DNA from: Sulfurimonas denitrificans DSM 1251 | GTDB lineage: Bacteria > Campylobacterota > Campylobacteria > Campylobacterales > Sulfurimonadaceae | NCBI RefSeq assembly: GCF_000012965.1 | Contig: NC_007575.1 | Coordinates: forward strand, 1,736,001-1,800,000 | DNA: 64,000 nt | Direction of reading: 5' to 3' | Shown: positions 19,382 to 28,787 of the stretch, piece after piece | How the letters are laid out: each line of letters opens with the position of its first letter | How positions within the stretch are numbered: the stretch's first letter is position 1 | Notes under the pieces: model-generated | Seen by the model: the letters and a program-made list of their open reading frames with translations, nothing else | Told to the model about the DNA's origin: nothing | The model's database searches: none | Program-made: the position numbers and the translations under genes

Positions 19382-20215
19382 CTATTTTTTACCTTGTTTT
19401 AGTATAAATGTCACCCATTCATCTTGGGTAATCTTTTCTAAAATCTCAAAATTTTGATAAAATTTTAAAACTTTTGATTCATATTTCTCTAAAATTCCTG
19501 ATAAAACAAGAACTCCATCCTCTTTTACAACACTCTTTAAATCATTTGCTATAAAAATTAAAACATCTGCCACAATATTAGCAACAACAACATCATATCT
19601 ATCTTTAGTAAAGCTACAAGAACCTTCCCAAAGCTTATTGAATTTTACGTTATTTAACTCAGAGTTTAACTGGCTATTTTCAATACATGCAATATCTGTA
19701 TCACACGCATCAACTACAGCACCAAGTTTTATTGCCCCAACACCTAAAATTCCGCTTCCACATCCAACATCTAAAACTTTATCATCTTCTTTTACATACT
19801 TTGCAATTGCTCTTAATGCTGAAGCAGTTGTCGGATGATGTCCTGTTCCAAATGCCAATGCTGGATCTATTGCAATATTAATTAAATTTGCATCGGGAGC
19901 ATCCCACGTTGGATGGATATAAAATTTATCTATACGAAGTGGTTCAATACTATCTTGATAAACTTTTACCCAATCACTATTTTTAAGTTTGCTCTGTTTA
20001 TACTCAAGCTCTATTACATCTCCCGTGGCTTTTTGCAAAGCTTCCCTAAACTGCTCTAATCCCCATATTATTGTATCAACCTCATCTTCACTTCTGATAA
20101 TGAATCCATCATCTATCTCTTCAAAGCCAACTGGTAATGTATCTGCTAAAAAATCTAAGAAGAGAGAGTGATGTGAAGAGACTTTAATAACTAATTCAAA
20201 GTAATGCTCTTGCAT
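19382..20215 (-). CDS. prmA: Ribosomal protein L11 methyltransferase
   Basis: A 277-residue SAM methyltransferase. The N-terminal ~90 residues form the L11-recognition domain. The catalytic domain has DPALAFGTGHHPTTASALRAI, then motif I VLDVGCGSGILGVGAIKLGA and motif IV VVANIVADVLI, all typical of PrmA. The start ATG overlaps the cheY stop by one base (TAATG), so translation is coupled to cheY. It lies directly upstream of ftsH. Confidence 0.93.
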   Translation of the reverse strand: MQEHYFELVIKVSSHHSLFLDFLADTLPVGFEEIDDGFIIRSEDEVDTIIWGLEQFREALQKATGDVIELEYKQSKLKNSDWVKVYQDSIEPLRIDKFYIHPTWDAPDANLINIAIDPALAFGTGHHPTTASALRAIAKYVKEDDKVLDVGCGSGILGVGAIKLGAVVDACDTDIACIENSQLNSELNNVKFNKLWEGSCSFTKDRYDVVVANIVADVLIFIANDLKSVVKEDGVLVLSGILEKYESKVLKFYQNFEILEKITQDEWVTFILKQGKK

Positions 20216-20589
20216 TACACGTCAATACCCATAACTGCGCCAAGCTTCTCTTTTAAAACTTGAGGAGTAAATGGTTTTACTATATAGTTGTTTACACCAG
20301 CTTTTAGGGCAGTTATAACTTCTGCTTTGCCACCCTCCGTCGTTACCATGATAATTGGAAGGTCTTTAAAACGAGCATCAGCACGGACTTTTTTAACAAG
20401 TTCAAGCCCATTCATCTCTGGCATATTCCAGTCTGTTATAAGCATATCAATTTCAGGGTTAGTATCTAATACACCCCAGCCTTCAACGCCATCTCCACCT
20501 TCAAATATGTCTTTATGACCAAGTCTTTGTAATGTATTTTTTATTATACGACGCATCGTAGAACTGTCATCAACAACAAGTAATTTCAA
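20215..20589 (-). CDS. cheY: Chemotaxis response regulator CheY
   Basis: A 124-residue single-domain receiver. The acid pocket is VVDDSSTMRR, the phosphorylated Asp is in LITDWNMPEMNGLEL, the Thr is in VTTEGGK and the Lys in YIVKPFTPQ. The absence of an output domain and the EMNGLELVKKVR segment identify CheY, which binds the flagellar switch. In Campylobacterota cheY, prmA and ftsH commonly form one operon, as seen here. Confidence 0.94.
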   Translation of the reverse strand: MKLLVVDDSSTMRRIIKNTLQRLGHKDIFEGGDGVEGWGVLDTNPEIDMLITDWNMPEMNGLELVKKVRADARFKDLPIIMVTTEGGKAEVITALKAGVNNYIVKPFTPQVLKEKLGAVMGIDV

Positions 20590-20669
20590 AAGAAATCCTT
20601 TTATATAAATATTTGTAAATTAAGCAATAATAGTACCTAAATTTTATTTATTTTATGATTAAGCAAAAC

Positions 20670-21380
20670 TTAACTATATTTTTTAAACATCTTAGGTAAA
20701 TCAAGTGTACCCTCATAATAGGCTTTACCTATAATAACGCCATCTATTCCTTTAGCGGATACAAGAGCTTCTATATCGCTCTCATCTTTTACACCACCAC
20801 TAGCAATAGTTGGGATTTTACAAGCATTTGCTATATCTAGTGTAAACTCAACATTCACACCACTAAGCGTTCCATCTCTTGAAACATCTGTACAGATTAT
20901 CGCCTCAACACCAGCATTTGCAAACTCTTTTGCCAAATCAGTAGCACGCATAGCGCTAACTTCTCCCCAGCCCTCAACAGCCACAAATCCATCTATCGCA
21001 TCAATACCTACTGCAATTGGGTATTTTGCCGCCATCTCTTTTACAAATGTAGGATTTTTTACAGCAATAGAGCCTAAAATAACTCTATCTATTCCAATTT
21101 CTAGCATTTTTTTGATTGTATCTTCATCACGAATACCACCGCCAAGCTCAAGTTTAACCTTACAGTTTTGTCTAATTTTTATAATCTGTTCAAGATTTTT
21201 AGGTTCTCCTGCAAAAGCTCCGTTTAAATCAACTAAATGAACCCACTTTGCACCCATCTCTTCAAATTTTTTAACAAGCATCCACGGCTCATCTGAGTAT
21301 ATTTTTGCACTATCCATAAGACCTTTTGTAAGTCTTACCGCTTTACCATCTTTTAAATCAATCGCTGGATATAGAGTCAT
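20670..21380 (-). CDS. hisA: ProFAR isomerase HisA
   Basis: A 236-residue (beta/alpha)8 isomerase of histidine synthesis. Motifs are [18 protein letters not shown] at the N-terminus, [39 protein letters not shown] and [12 protein letters not shown]. The N-terminal Asp and the later Asp in the phosphate-binding half are both present. Its ATG overlaps the end of hisH by four bases. Confidence 0.95.
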   Translation of the reverse strand: MTLYPAIDLKDGKAVRLTKGLMDSAKIYSDEPWMLVKKFEEMGAKWVHLVDLNGAFAGEPKNLEQIIKIRQNCKVKLELGGGIRDEDTIKKMLEIGIDRVILGSIAVKNPTFVKEMAAKYPIAVGIDAIDGFVAVEGWGEVSAMRATDLAKEFANAGVEAIICTDVSRDGTLSGVNVEFTLDIANACKIPTIASGGVKDESDIEALVSAKGIDGVIIGKAYYEGTLDLPKMFKKYS

Positions 21381-22000
21381 TTTAAATTCCTATATTTTGT
21401 AAAATTTTCTAATATTTTAAGTCCATTATCATGACTTTTTTCTGGATGAGGCTGAATTCCCATAATATTATCATGAGCAACTGCAGATGTAAACTCATAT
21501 CCATAAAAGGTTCTGCCAATTGAGTCTTTCTCATCATCACAAAGGGCGTGATATGAGTGCACAAAGTAAAGATAATGCTCCTCATCGAGTCCCTCAAATA
21601 ATGGATGTTCTTTTGTAAACATTCTATTCCAACCCATGTGTGGCACTTTTAGAGTCTCTTCAAATTTTGATGTATCAAAAGCTACAACTTTTCCCTTGAT
21701 AAGCCCTAAACCTTCATGCTCTCCAAACTCTTCTGAACTCTCAAAAAGCAGTTGCATACCAAGACATATACCTAAAATAGGCTTAGTAGATGCAGCAAAC
21801 TCCTTTATAGCTTCTATCATCCCTCTCTCTCTTAGGTGCTCCATTGCATCGCCAAAAGCGCCAACTCCAGGGAGAATTAATTTATCATACTCTTTAAACT
21901 TTTTTGGGTCACCCTCTATGACTGTTTGAGTCCCAATTTTAGCAAATGCGTTTTGCACACTTGCCAAATTTCCCATATTATAATCGACTATTGCTATCAT
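21377..22000 (-). CDS. hisH: Imidazole glycerol phosphate synthase, glutaminase subunit
   Basis: A 207-residue class I glutamine amidotransferase. The oxyanion strand [15 protein letters not shown], the nucleophile Cys in [18 protein letters not shown] and the His/Glu pair in GIQPHPEKS are present. It supplies ammonia to HisF in histidine and purine-linked metabolism; hisF is not in this window. It overlaps hisA by four bases and the upstream membrane sensor gene by four bases. Confidence 0.95.
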   Translation of the reverse strand: MIAIVDYNMGNLASVQNAFAKIGTQTVIEGDPKKFKEYDKLILPGVGAFGDAMEHLRERGMIEAIKEFAASTKPILGICLGMQLLFESSEEFGEHEGLGLIKGKVVAFDTSKFEETLKVPHMGWNRMFTKEHPLFEGLDEEHYLYFVHSYHALCDDEKDSIGRTFYGYEFTSAVAHDNIMGIQPHPEKSHDNGLKILENFTKYRNLK

Positions 22001-22908
22001 TCTTCAATCTTTAATTTCGTAAATTTTATATAAAAAGCTAGTGTAATCAAGAGCATTGAAACACCTAAAATAATATACATGGCATATAATATCTTCTCTG
22101 GATCTGTTATTGCAAACTTAAAAACTAACATCAGCGCCTCAATGGAGAGTGCAATAATAATTGAACCCAAAAATCTTACCATTGTTTTATGCGGTCCTGA
22201 GATACTACTATCTTTGCTTCTACCCAAAATCTCCTCTTCTATAAGAGTTTTAGCCAAATCAAAAATAGCAAGAGCGAGTGTTAGCAAAATTGTTGCTTCA
22301 AACACATCTTTTATTTGGAAATGTTCAGGCGAAATCTCATATAAAAAGAAACTCTGAGCCCCTTTTATAAAAAGAAGCAGTGCTACCGAGATTAAAGCAA
22401 AAGCAAAAGCTGCATATGAGTATCTAAATAGAGAGAGAAAAAATTTATCAAGCATTGTTGAGCGTGAGATTTTAACAACCTCTTCTAGTGGCATATCAAG
22501 ACACGCTACATACTTTAATTCTCCCTTGTCATCATAAATAGGCTGAGAAATTGTAACTGTCAAATCTCCTGTTATAAGTGATGGATATGGATCAGTGATG
22601 GTACATCTTCCTTCTTTTACAGCTCTATAGTAGTATGCTCTCTCGGCTCTAATTCTTCCAACATCCTCATCTACTCTTTTTGTTAATGTAAAAGTAGGAG
22701 AAACCTGCACTCCTCTATCGTCTAGGAGATACACACCTTCACATTTTTCTAAATCTTCTTTAGTCTTTAAAAGACCTATCATCGCCATCTCTTGTGTTAA
22801 AGATGGCATTCTGTTTTGAATATTTTTAGAAAAAAGATAGCAAAAATATGCTCTTGCTTTCGTTCTACCGTTGGAAAAATTTTGTATATCTGAAGCCGTC
22901 ATGTGCAA
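21997..22908 (-). CDS. Membrane protein with extracytoplasmic PDC/Cache-like sensor domain
   Basis: A 303-residue protein. Residues 1-165 resemble a PDC/Cache sensor: GVYLLDDRGVQVSPTF, RAYYYRAVKEGRCTITDPYPSLITGDLTVTIS split over two strands, then IYDDKGELKYVACLDMPLEEV. Four hydrophobic segments follow (about 170-190, 205-225, 245-265, 275-295). There is no kinase, cyclase or methyl-accepting output domain. It begins with TTG at 22908 or ATG at 22902. The four-base overlap with hisH means it is co-transcribed with the his genes for unclear reasons. Confidence 0.65.
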   Translation of the reverse strand: MHMTASDIQNFSNGRTKARAYFCYLFSKNIQNRMPSLTQEMAMIGLLKTKEDLEKCEGVYLLDDRGVQVSPTFTLTKRVDEDVGRIRAERAYYYRAVKEGRCTITDPYPSLITGDLTVTISQPIYDDKGELKYVACLDMPLEEVVKISRSTMLDKFFLSLFRYSYAAFAFALISVALLLFIKGAQSFFLYEISPEHFQIKDVFEATILLTLALAIFDLAKTLIEEEILGRSKDSSISGPHKTMVRFLGSIIIALSIEALMLVFKFAITDPEKILYAMYIILGVSMLLITLAFYIKFTKLKIEE

Positions 22909-22932
22909 TGTACCTTTTATGATTAAGCCGCA

Positions 22933-22938
22933 ATTATA
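22933..22938 (-). promoter_or_regulatory. -10 box of the sensor-hisH-hisA operon
   Basis: TATAAT on the minus strand within GGTATAATTGCGG, about 25 bases before the start of the membrane sensor gene. The same GGTATAATT context recurs at several minus-strand genes in the window. Confidence 0.45.
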
Positions 22939-23021
22939 CCAAATGGATAATAATAATTGGTTTTATGCACTATCATTTGATATAATAAATCTTCAAACAA
23001 TTAGGGAGTTATTTAACAATT

Positions 23022-23912
23022 ATGAGCTTTAAACTATTTTTATTATTAGAAAAATTCTTGATGCTTTTACCAAGAAAAATAAGAAAAAAAATCTTTACTT
23101 CTTTAGCTTTTATTGCCTATTATGCATCACCAAGATACAGAAACATAGGTTTTATAAATTTAGATTTTATTTATACAGAGACTATAAGCAAAGAAGAGAA
23201 AAAAGATATTATAAAATACAGTTTTAGAAATCTGCTTCTTAATTTTTTGCATCTTATGGAGATGAGACACATGAGTAAAGAGGAGTTTGAGAGAAAAGTA
23301 ACTATCAAAAATATAAAGGCTGTTGAAAAAGCTCATAAAGAGCAAAAAGCTGTCATATATGTAACCTCGCACTACTGCGCTTGGGAGCTTGGAGGAGCAG
23401 CAGTTGGCAACTATATTGAGAGCGTTTATGCCGTCTTTAAAAAGATGAAAAACTTAGATTACCAAAACTGGGTATTAGAATCTCGTGCTAAATTTGGCAA
23501 TAAATCACTAGAGAAATCAAATGTTATAAAACCTCTTATAAAAATTGTTAAAAATCAGCAAGCATGTGGAATATTAATAGATACTGCAGTTAACCAAAGA
23601 GAGGGTGTTGAAGTTGATTTTTTAAACAAAAGAGTTCATCAAACAGCAACTCCTGCCTATTTGGCTAGAAAATACAACGCTTCAATTATCCCCGTAACCA
23701 TTACAACAGATGATGAAGACAACTATACTCTTATATTTTTTGATGAGATTGTCGTGCAAAGAAGTGATGATGAAAAAGAGGATATAAGAGTAGCAACTCA
23801 ACTTCAAGCAGATTGGCTCTCAATGCTTATACTTGATGAGCCAAAATTTTGGTTTTGGATACATAGAAGATTTAAAAGCGACTATCCTCAAATATATAAA
23901 AAGAGCTCTTAA
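23022..23912 (+). CDS. Lipid A biosynthesis acyltransferase (LpxL/HtrB family)
   Basis: A 296-residue inner-membrane acyltransferase. The catalytic HX4E-type motif appears as TSHYCAWELGG near residue 117. Other family marks are an N-terminal hydrophobic stretch, FKKMKNLDYQNWVLESR, and WLSMLILDEPKFWFWIHRRFK near the end. It adds a secondary acyl chain to lipid A. The gene stands alone and its stop overlaps the convergent AI-2E family gene by four bases. Confidence 0.88.
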   Translation: MSFKLFLLLEKFLMLLPRKIRKKIFTSLAFIAYYASPRYRNIGFINLDFIYTETISKEEKKDIIKYSFRNLLLNFLHLMEMRHMSKEEFERKVTIKNIKAVEKAHKEQKAVIYVTSHYCAWELGGAAVGNYIESVYAVFKKMKNLDYQNWVLESRAKFGNKSLEKSNVIKPLIKIVKNQQACGILIDTAVNQREGVEVDFLNKRVHQTATPAYLARKYNASIIPVTITTDDEDNYTLIFFDEIVVQRSDDEKEDIRVATQLQADWLSMLILDEPKFWFWIHRRFKSDYPQIYKKSS

Positions 23913-24952
23913 ACGTTTTCACACTCTTTTGTTCTTGCCTCAAAAAGTTTTAATATTGTAAGAAAAAATGCTGTAATCGCAGGTCCTAAAATCATACCCC
24001 AAAAGCCAAAGGTAGTAAGTCCAGCAATAATTGCAAAGAAGATAATAAGCTCATTCATCTTTGCATCATCCTCTTTTAGAAGCCTTAAATTTAACTCTTT
24101 TATAATCAATGGCTTAATAAATGTATCTGCTACTATTGAGATTACTACAACTGTATAGAGTGCTATAAAAATTGCATTTGAGCTATCTCCCATAGAAAAC
24201 TCATATAGCGTAAATGGAAGCCACATTAAGACGCCTCCAACTACTGGAATAAGAGAGGCAAAACCATACATGATGCCAAAAAGGAGCCCATTATAACCCA
24301 TGTATGATATAGCTAAACCAAATAGTATTCCTTGGAGCATCGCATTTACAATAATGGAGTAAAAAACAACACTCATGACAGACGATAACTCCTTAGCGAG
24401 AAGTGTTGCCTCATCCGCAGACATCTGAACAACTCTTTTTAACAAATCAATAATAAAGCCACCGCTATATTGAGCAAAAAAGTAAAAAACTATCACCAAA
24501 AATGAATTCTTTAAATACCCAGCACTCAAAGAGCCAATATCTCCCGTAAATGAAAATATATATGAAGCAATAGAATTTATGCTAATATCTTCTATTGTTG
24601 TCTGCATATATGGTTTCAAAAAAAGAAGATACTCTGGCGGATTTACTAAAAAATCTCTTATCGTAATTTCAATATTTTTAAAAACCTCAGGATCCACGCT
24701 GTTTAACTTGATACTCAAAGTTACCAAAAAGTATCCAAGTGGAACAAAAAAGAGCACCGCTAACAAAATACTAGAAGAGAGAGCCGCTAAAAACTTAGAC
24801 TTCAATATTTTTTCAAAAAAATTATGAATATTTGAAGTAGAGATTGCTAAAAGTGCCGCAATAATCATTCCAAGTAAAAATGGTGCATATAAAAGATACA
24901 TCCAATAAAGCGATGTTGCAAAAAGTATTGCTACAAAATATTGTGGTTTCAA
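23909..24952 (-). CDS. AI-2E family transporter (PerM/YdiK-like)
   Basis: A 347-residue polytopic protein with about eight membrane helices. The family pattern [23 protein letters not shown] lies near residue 225, and [22 protein letters not shown] occurs in the last third. Members have been proposed to export autoinducer-2 or to work as Na+/H+ antiporters, so the substrate is not decided by the sequence. It overlaps ruvB by four bases. Confidence 0.82.
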   Translation of the reverse strand: MKPQYFVAILFATSLYWMYLLYAPFLLGMIIAALLAISTSNIHNFFEKILKSKFLAALSSSILLAVLFFVPLGYFLVTLSIKLNSVDPEVFKNIEITIRDFLVNPPEYLLFLKPYMQTTIEDISINSIASYIFSFTGDIGSLSAGYLKNSFLVIVFYFFAQYSGGFIIDLLKRVVQMSADEATLLAKELSSVMSVVFYSIIVNAMLQGILFGLAISYMGYNGLLFGIMYGFASLIPVVGGVLMWLPFTLYEFSMGDSSNAIFIALYTVVVISIVADTFIKPLIIKELNLRLLKEDDAKMNELIIFFAIIAGLTTFGFWGMILGPAITAFFLTILKLFEARTKECENV

Positions 24953-25962
24953 AAAAGCCCTCCATCATCTAGTGCTGGCATTGTAACATTTAATATTTTA
25001 TAAGTTGAAGGTGTCGCCTTTCTACCTTTAGCAGTTCTCTCTAAATAACCATTTGCTATAAGATATGGCTCTAAAACATCCTCTACAGTTCCCTCATCCT
25101 CACTAAGAGCAGCGGCAATTGTGCTAAGTCCCATCGCTCTGCCATTTGCTCCAACTAAAAGATTTAAGAGCTTAATATCCATCTCATCAAATCCATAAGA
25201 GTTGATACCAAGCTCATCAAGTGCATATTGTGCTCTTGAATGCAGTATGTCTTTCTCATTTGCAACATCTGCAAAATCTCTTACACGTCGTAAAAGTCTA
25301 AGAGCTATACGTGGAGTTCCTCTGCTTCTTTTTGCTATCTCACTACAAGCCTCATCTGCTATTTTTTTATTTAGTTTGTTTGATGCTTGAGATATTATTT
25401 TTGATAGCTCTTCAGGTGAGTAAAACTGCATTCTAAAATTCATACCAAATCTATCACGAAGAGGGTTTGAGAGCATTCCTGCTCTTGTTGTTGCACCAAT
25501 GAGAGTAAATCGGGGAAGGTCTATCTTTAGGGTTTGAGCGGCTGGTCCACTTCCTATAATAATATCTATGCGAAAATCTTCCATTGATGAGTAGAGTATC
25601 TCTTCTACAGCTGGAGAGAGGCGATGAATCTCGTCTATAAAGAGCACATCACCCTCTTCTAGGTTTGTTAAAATCGCTGCTAAATCTCCACTTTTTTCTA
25701 TCATGGGAGCTGCTGTTACTTTTATGTTAGCGTTCATCTCATTTGCAATTATAAGTGCTAAAGTTGTCTTTCCAAGACCTGGAGGTCCATAAAAAAGAAC
25801 ATGATCAAGCGCCTCTGCTCTTTTTTTACTAGCCTCTATAAAAACACCGAGATTTTTTTTGATCTGTTCTTGCCCAATATATTCATTCCAAGCACTGGGG
25901 CGCAGAGTAACCTCTACACTCTCTTCACTATCAAAGCGCTCTATTTCAACTAATCTTTGCAT
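24949..25962 (-). CDS. ruvB: Holliday junction branch migration helicase RuvB
   Basis: A 337-residue AAA+ motor. Motifs are [19 protein letters not shown], Walker [12 protein letters not shown], Walker [16 protein letters not shown], and [21 protein letters not shown]. The C-terminal winged helix ends [18 protein letters not shown]. RuvB drives branch migration with RuvA; neither ruvA nor ruvC is adjacent. panB lies eight bases upstream in the same direction. Confidence 0.97.
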   Translation of the reverse strand: MQRLVEIERFDSEESVEVTLRPSAWNEYIGQEQIKKNLGVFIEASKKRAEALDHVLFYGPPGLGKTTLALIIANEMNANIKVTAAPMIEKSGDLAAILTNLEEGDVLFIDEIHRLSPAVEEILYSSMEDFRIDIIIGSGPAAQTLKIDLPRFTLIGATTRAGMLSNPLRDRFGMNFRMQFYSPEELSKIISQASNKLNKKIADEACSEIAKRSRGTPRIALRLLRRVRDFADVANEKDILHSRAQYALDELGINSYGFDEMDIKLLNLLVGANGRAMGLSTIAAALSEDEGTVEDVLEPYLIANGYLERTAKGRKATPSTYKILNVTMPALDDGGLF

Positions 25963-25970
25963 ATCTTCTC

Positions 25971-26762
25971 TTAGTAGGTGTGGATATCTTGAGGAAACGC
26001 TCTTGTTTTAACCTCATCGGCATAACTTTTTAATGCCTCTTTAACCAAAGATGCACCATCTAGATATTTTTTTACAAACTTTGGAGTAAACTCTTCAAAT
26101 AGTCCCAACATGTCAGAAAATACAAGAACTTGTCCATCCACATCTCTGCCAGCGCCAATTCCTATAACTGGGATTTTTACACTTGCAGCAACTTGAGCGG
26201 CAACATCAGCCTTTACTCCCTCTATTACCATACAAAAAGCGCCAGCCTTCTCTATGGCTTTAGCATCTCTTATGAGTTGAATTCTCTCCTCATCTGTTTT
26301 TCCTTTTACTTTGTACCCGCCCTCACTTCTAAAAGCTTGTGGTAAGAGTCCAATATGCCCGCACACAGCGATTCCATTTGAGCAGAGATGGCTAATTATC
26401 TCTGCCTTATCCTCTCCACCCTCTATCTTAAGGGCATCAGCGCTTGATTCTTGAAAAACTTTAATACTATTTTTAAGAGCATCATCTCTGTTTGTATAAG
26501 TTCCAAAAGGCATATCACAAATTATAAAACTATTTTTTGCCCCTTTTGCAACGGCATTTGTATGATATATCATCTGAGAGAGTGTTGCACTTAGAGTATC
26601 ATCTCTTCCAGCAAAGCTCATATTTAAACTATCGCCTACTAAAATCATATCTGCACTTGGCTCTAAAAGTCTTGCAAAAAGAGCATCATAAGCAGTTATC
26701 ATAACTAAAGGGTGTACCCCTTTGCTTTTTTTAATAGATGTTATTGTCATTTTTTTTGCCAT
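25971..26762 (-). CDS. panB: 3-methyl-2-oxobutanoate hydroxymethyltransferase
   Basis: A 263-residue PanB, which makes ketopantoate, the first committed step of pantothenate synthesis. It shows [56 protein letters not shown] and [22 protein letters not shown], with the Mg-binding Asp and Glu residues in place. The ATG at 26762 is preferred over the in-frame TTG two codons upstream. It forms a unit with ruvB and the transporter gene. Confidence 0.95.
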   Translation of the reverse strand: MAKKMTITSIKKSKGVHPLVMITAYDALFARLLEPSADMILVGDSLNMSFAGRDDTLSATLSQMIYHTNAVAKGAKNSFIICDMPFGTYTNRDDALKNSIKVFQESSADALKIEGGEDKAEIISHLCSNGIAVCGHIGLLPQAFRSEGGYKVKGKTDEERIQLIRDAKAIEKAGAFCMVIEGVKADVAAQVAASVKIPVIGIGAGRDVDGQVLVFSDMLGLFEEFTPKFVKKYLDGASLVKEALKSYADEVKTRAFPQDIHTY

Positions 26763-26838
26763 TTTCAACTCTTTGTTTTAATAAAAAGTATTTTAACTAA
26801 AAATAGATATAATTTTGGACTTACAGGAGAAATATTTT

Positions 26839-27243
26839 ATGGGCGCAAGAAGTGATTTAGATTCTACTTTTGATTATGAGATAGTTGATGAGTTTTTAGA
26901 GCACTACTCCATGATGGTTGATTCTATGGATATAATGATTATAGATTTATCAAAACCAAATATGTACGAACAGAGCATTGATGAGCTTTTTCGTGTTTTT
27001 CACAATATTAAATCAGCTTCAAGCTATTTAAAAATCTCACAAATGGCAAAACTTGCAGCTTTTGTTGAAGATGCTCTTGAAAATATTAGAACAAATCACT
27101 CAAGTGCTAATGAAGAAACTATAAATTGGCTGCTTGAGATTAGCGATATGTTTAATGCATGGAAAAATGATTTAACTCTTGATAAAGAGCTAAGCCGCAT
27201 AAAATTTTCTCTACTTAAATTACCTGACTTGGAAAACAATTGA
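26839..27243 (+). CDS. Histidine phosphotransfer (HPt) domain protein
   Basis: A 134-residue all-alpha protein. The HPt motif FRVFHNIKSASSYLKI contains the phospho-accepting His followed by a Lys three residues later, as in CheA and other phosphorelay HPt domains. The start ATG at 26839 has AGGAG eight bases upstream; the frame also opens at 26815. No histidine kinase or receiver domain is fused. Its stop overlaps the trpA start by four bases. Which relay it serves cannot be told here. Confidence 0.75.
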   Translation: MGARSDLDSTFDYEIVDEFLEHYSMMVDSMDIMIIDLSKPNMYEQSIDELFRVFHNIKSASSYLKISQMAKLAAFVEDALENIRTNHSSANEETINWLLEISDMFNAWKNDLTLDKELSRIKFSLLKLPDLENN

Positions 27244-27980
27244 AAAAATTAGTAGCATATATTACATCTGGTTATCCAGAAAAATCTTTCAGTATTGATT
27301 TAGCATTAGCACTAAGTCAAAGTGGTGTTGATACACTTGAACTTGGAGTGCCATTTTCAGACCCAGTAGCAGATGGTCCTTTGATAGAGTTGGCAAATCA
27401 GAAGGCACTTGAGTTTGGATTTAGATTTAAAGATCTTATAGAAATTTCTAAAGAAATTGCACCTAAAGTAGATACTCTATGGATGGGATATTTTAATAGT
27501 TTTTATCAACAAAATATGCAAAAGCTACTCCCTTTTGCAAAAGAGATTGGGTTAAGTGGATTTATTATCCCAGATTTACCACATGAAGAGAGCGTTGTGT
27601 TTAATGATTTATTTAATGCAAATGCACTCTCAAATATAAGCTTTGTAGCACCGACAGACACCAATGAGAGAATTGAGCAGCTAGTTAAAGATTCTAAAAA
27701 ATTTATCTACATGGTCGCTTATACAGGTATAACGGGTTCAGGCAAAGCAGAAGATTTACAACCTATCTTATCAAATATAAAAAAGCATACACAAACTCCT
27801 ATTTATGTAGGTTTTGGAGTAAATAAAAAAACGGCTAAAGATAAAGTAAAAGGTGCAGATGGTGTAATAGTAGGAAGTGCTTTTGTAGAGATACTTTTAG
27901 ACAAAACTTTGAGCTATACAGAGAAAATAGATAACTGTAGTGAACTTGCTAAAATTTTAAAAGGTGAGATAAATAGTTGA
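27240..27980 (+). CDS. trpA: Tryptophan synthase alpha chain
   Basis: A 246-residue TIM barrel that cleaves indole-3-glycerol phosphate. Motifs are YITSGYPEKS, DTLELGVPFSDPVADGP with the catalytic Glu, GFIIPDLPHEES with the catalytic Asp, and VAYTGITGSG. The start is TTG within TTGA, overlapping the HPt stop codon. trpB is not adjacent. A terminator follows directly. Confidence 0.94.
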   Translation: MKKLVAYITSGYPEKSFSIDLALALSQSGVDTLELGVPFSDPVADGPLIELANQKALEFGFRFKDLIEISKEIAPKVDTLWMGYFNSFYQQNMQKLLPFAKEIGLSGFIIPDLPHEESVVFNDLFNANALSNISFVAPTDTNERIEQLVKDSKKFIYMVAYTGITGSGKAEDLQPILSNIKKHTQTPIYVGFGVNKKTAKDKVKGADGVIVGSAFVEILLDKTLSYTEKIDNCSELAKILKGEINS

Positions 27981-27992
27981 AGTTGATTTAAA

Positions 27993-28014
27993 GATGCCTA
28001 AAATAGGCATTTTT
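27993..28014 (+). terminator. Terminator after trpA
   Basis: A 7 bp perfect stem (ATGCCTA at 27994-28000 with TAGGCAT at 28004-28010), three-base loop and a short T run. Confidence 0.7.
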
Positions 28015-28022
28015 CAAATAAA

Positions 28023-28099
28023 TGGTACGCCCGACACGATTCGAACGTGTGACCGCTGGTACCGCAAACCAGTGCTCTATCCAGCTGAGCTACGAGCGC
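28023..28099 (-). tRNA. tRNA-Arg (anticodon GCG)
   Basis: A complete 77-base cloverleaf on the minus strand with an encoded CCA end. The acceptor stem is GCGCTCG with CGGGCGT, the anticodon stem CTGGT/ACCAG encloses loop TTGCGGT, and the T arm is ACACG-TTCGAAT-CGTGT. Anticodon GCG reads CGC/CGT arginine codons. Confidence 0.96.
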
Positions 28100-28120
28100 A
28101 TACTACATTAAAAGAACGAA

Positions 28121-28126
28121 ATTATA
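28121..28126 (-). promoter_or_regulatory. -10 box of tRNA-Arg
   Basis: TATAAT on the minus strand, 22 bases before the mature tRNA 5' end. Confidence 0.4.
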
Positions 28127-28159
28127 TCACTCTTAACTTACATAAGAATTAATTTTGCT

Positions 28160-28378
28160 TTAGATTTCTAATTTTTTTGTTATCTCTTCTATTTTTTGCT
28201 CTTGAAGATATAGCTCATGATTTTTGCGTACATACGCATGAAGAAGTGACTTTAAATCGTTATTTCCATCTATATTAAAATCCTTTCTCATCTCTTTGTC
28301 TAAAAAAAAGGCGAATTGGTCGTCCACATCAACATCAAAGCGACGTCCACCTATATTTAATCCTAGTTTTTTACTCAT
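28160..28378 (-). CDS. Small protein, possibly ZapA-like cell-division factor
   Basis: A 72-residue protein whose start (KKLGLNIGGRRFDVDVDDQFAFFLDKEM) resembles the beta-strand/helix opening of ZapA, followed by a helical C-terminus (YLQEQKIEEITKKLEI). It is shorter than typical ZapA (about 100 residues). The gene just upstream, two bases away, encodes a coiled-coil protein similar in design to ZapB. The division role is an inference from fold resemblance and pairing only. Confidence 0.45.
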   Translation of the reverse strand: MSKKLGLNIGGRRFDVDVDDQFAFFLDKEMRKDFNIDGNNDLKSLLHAYVRKNHELYLQEQKIEEITKKLEI

Positions 28379-28380
28379 TT

Positions 28381-28608
28381 CTACGCCATAATACTTTCTA
28401 GTTTGTCCACAATTGATTCTATCTCAGAATCTTTAAGTGCATTTTGTTCTATAAGTTTAGATATCTCTTGACTCTTTAACTCACCCTCTGCCCTTAATCT
28501 CACACTCTCAAGTCGAAGCGCCTCATTTTCCTCTTTTAACATCTTGTAGTGCTCTACAATTGCTGATATTTTATCATTTAATCTAATCAAAGTTGTCTGT
28601 TCGTGCAT
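28381..28608 (-). CDS. Small coiled-coil protein, ZapB-like in design
   Basis: A 75-residue protein predicted to be one continuous helix with heptad pattern (ISAIVEHYKMLKEENEALRL and onward). It has no membrane segment. Length and coiled-coil nature match ZapB-type division proteins or small scaffold proteins. It shares a transcript with the putative ZapA-like gene two bases downstream. Function is not established. Confidence 0.5.
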   Translation of the reverse strand: MHEQTTLIRLNDKISAIVEHYKMLKEENEALRLESVRLRAEGELKSQEISKLIEQNALKDSEIESIVDKLESIMA

Positions 28609-28787
28609 AAAAAATCCTATCTAAATTATATAAGCATAATTCTATCATAATTTATAATCTATCAATTCTCATTTAGTTTATTAAATTATCCTTATAATAA
28701 AAACAAAATGTTTGACTTGTTACAATAGGGGAGAATTACTCTTATAAATTATAAAACAGAGTATCTTTAAAAAAACAAAGGAAGTCT

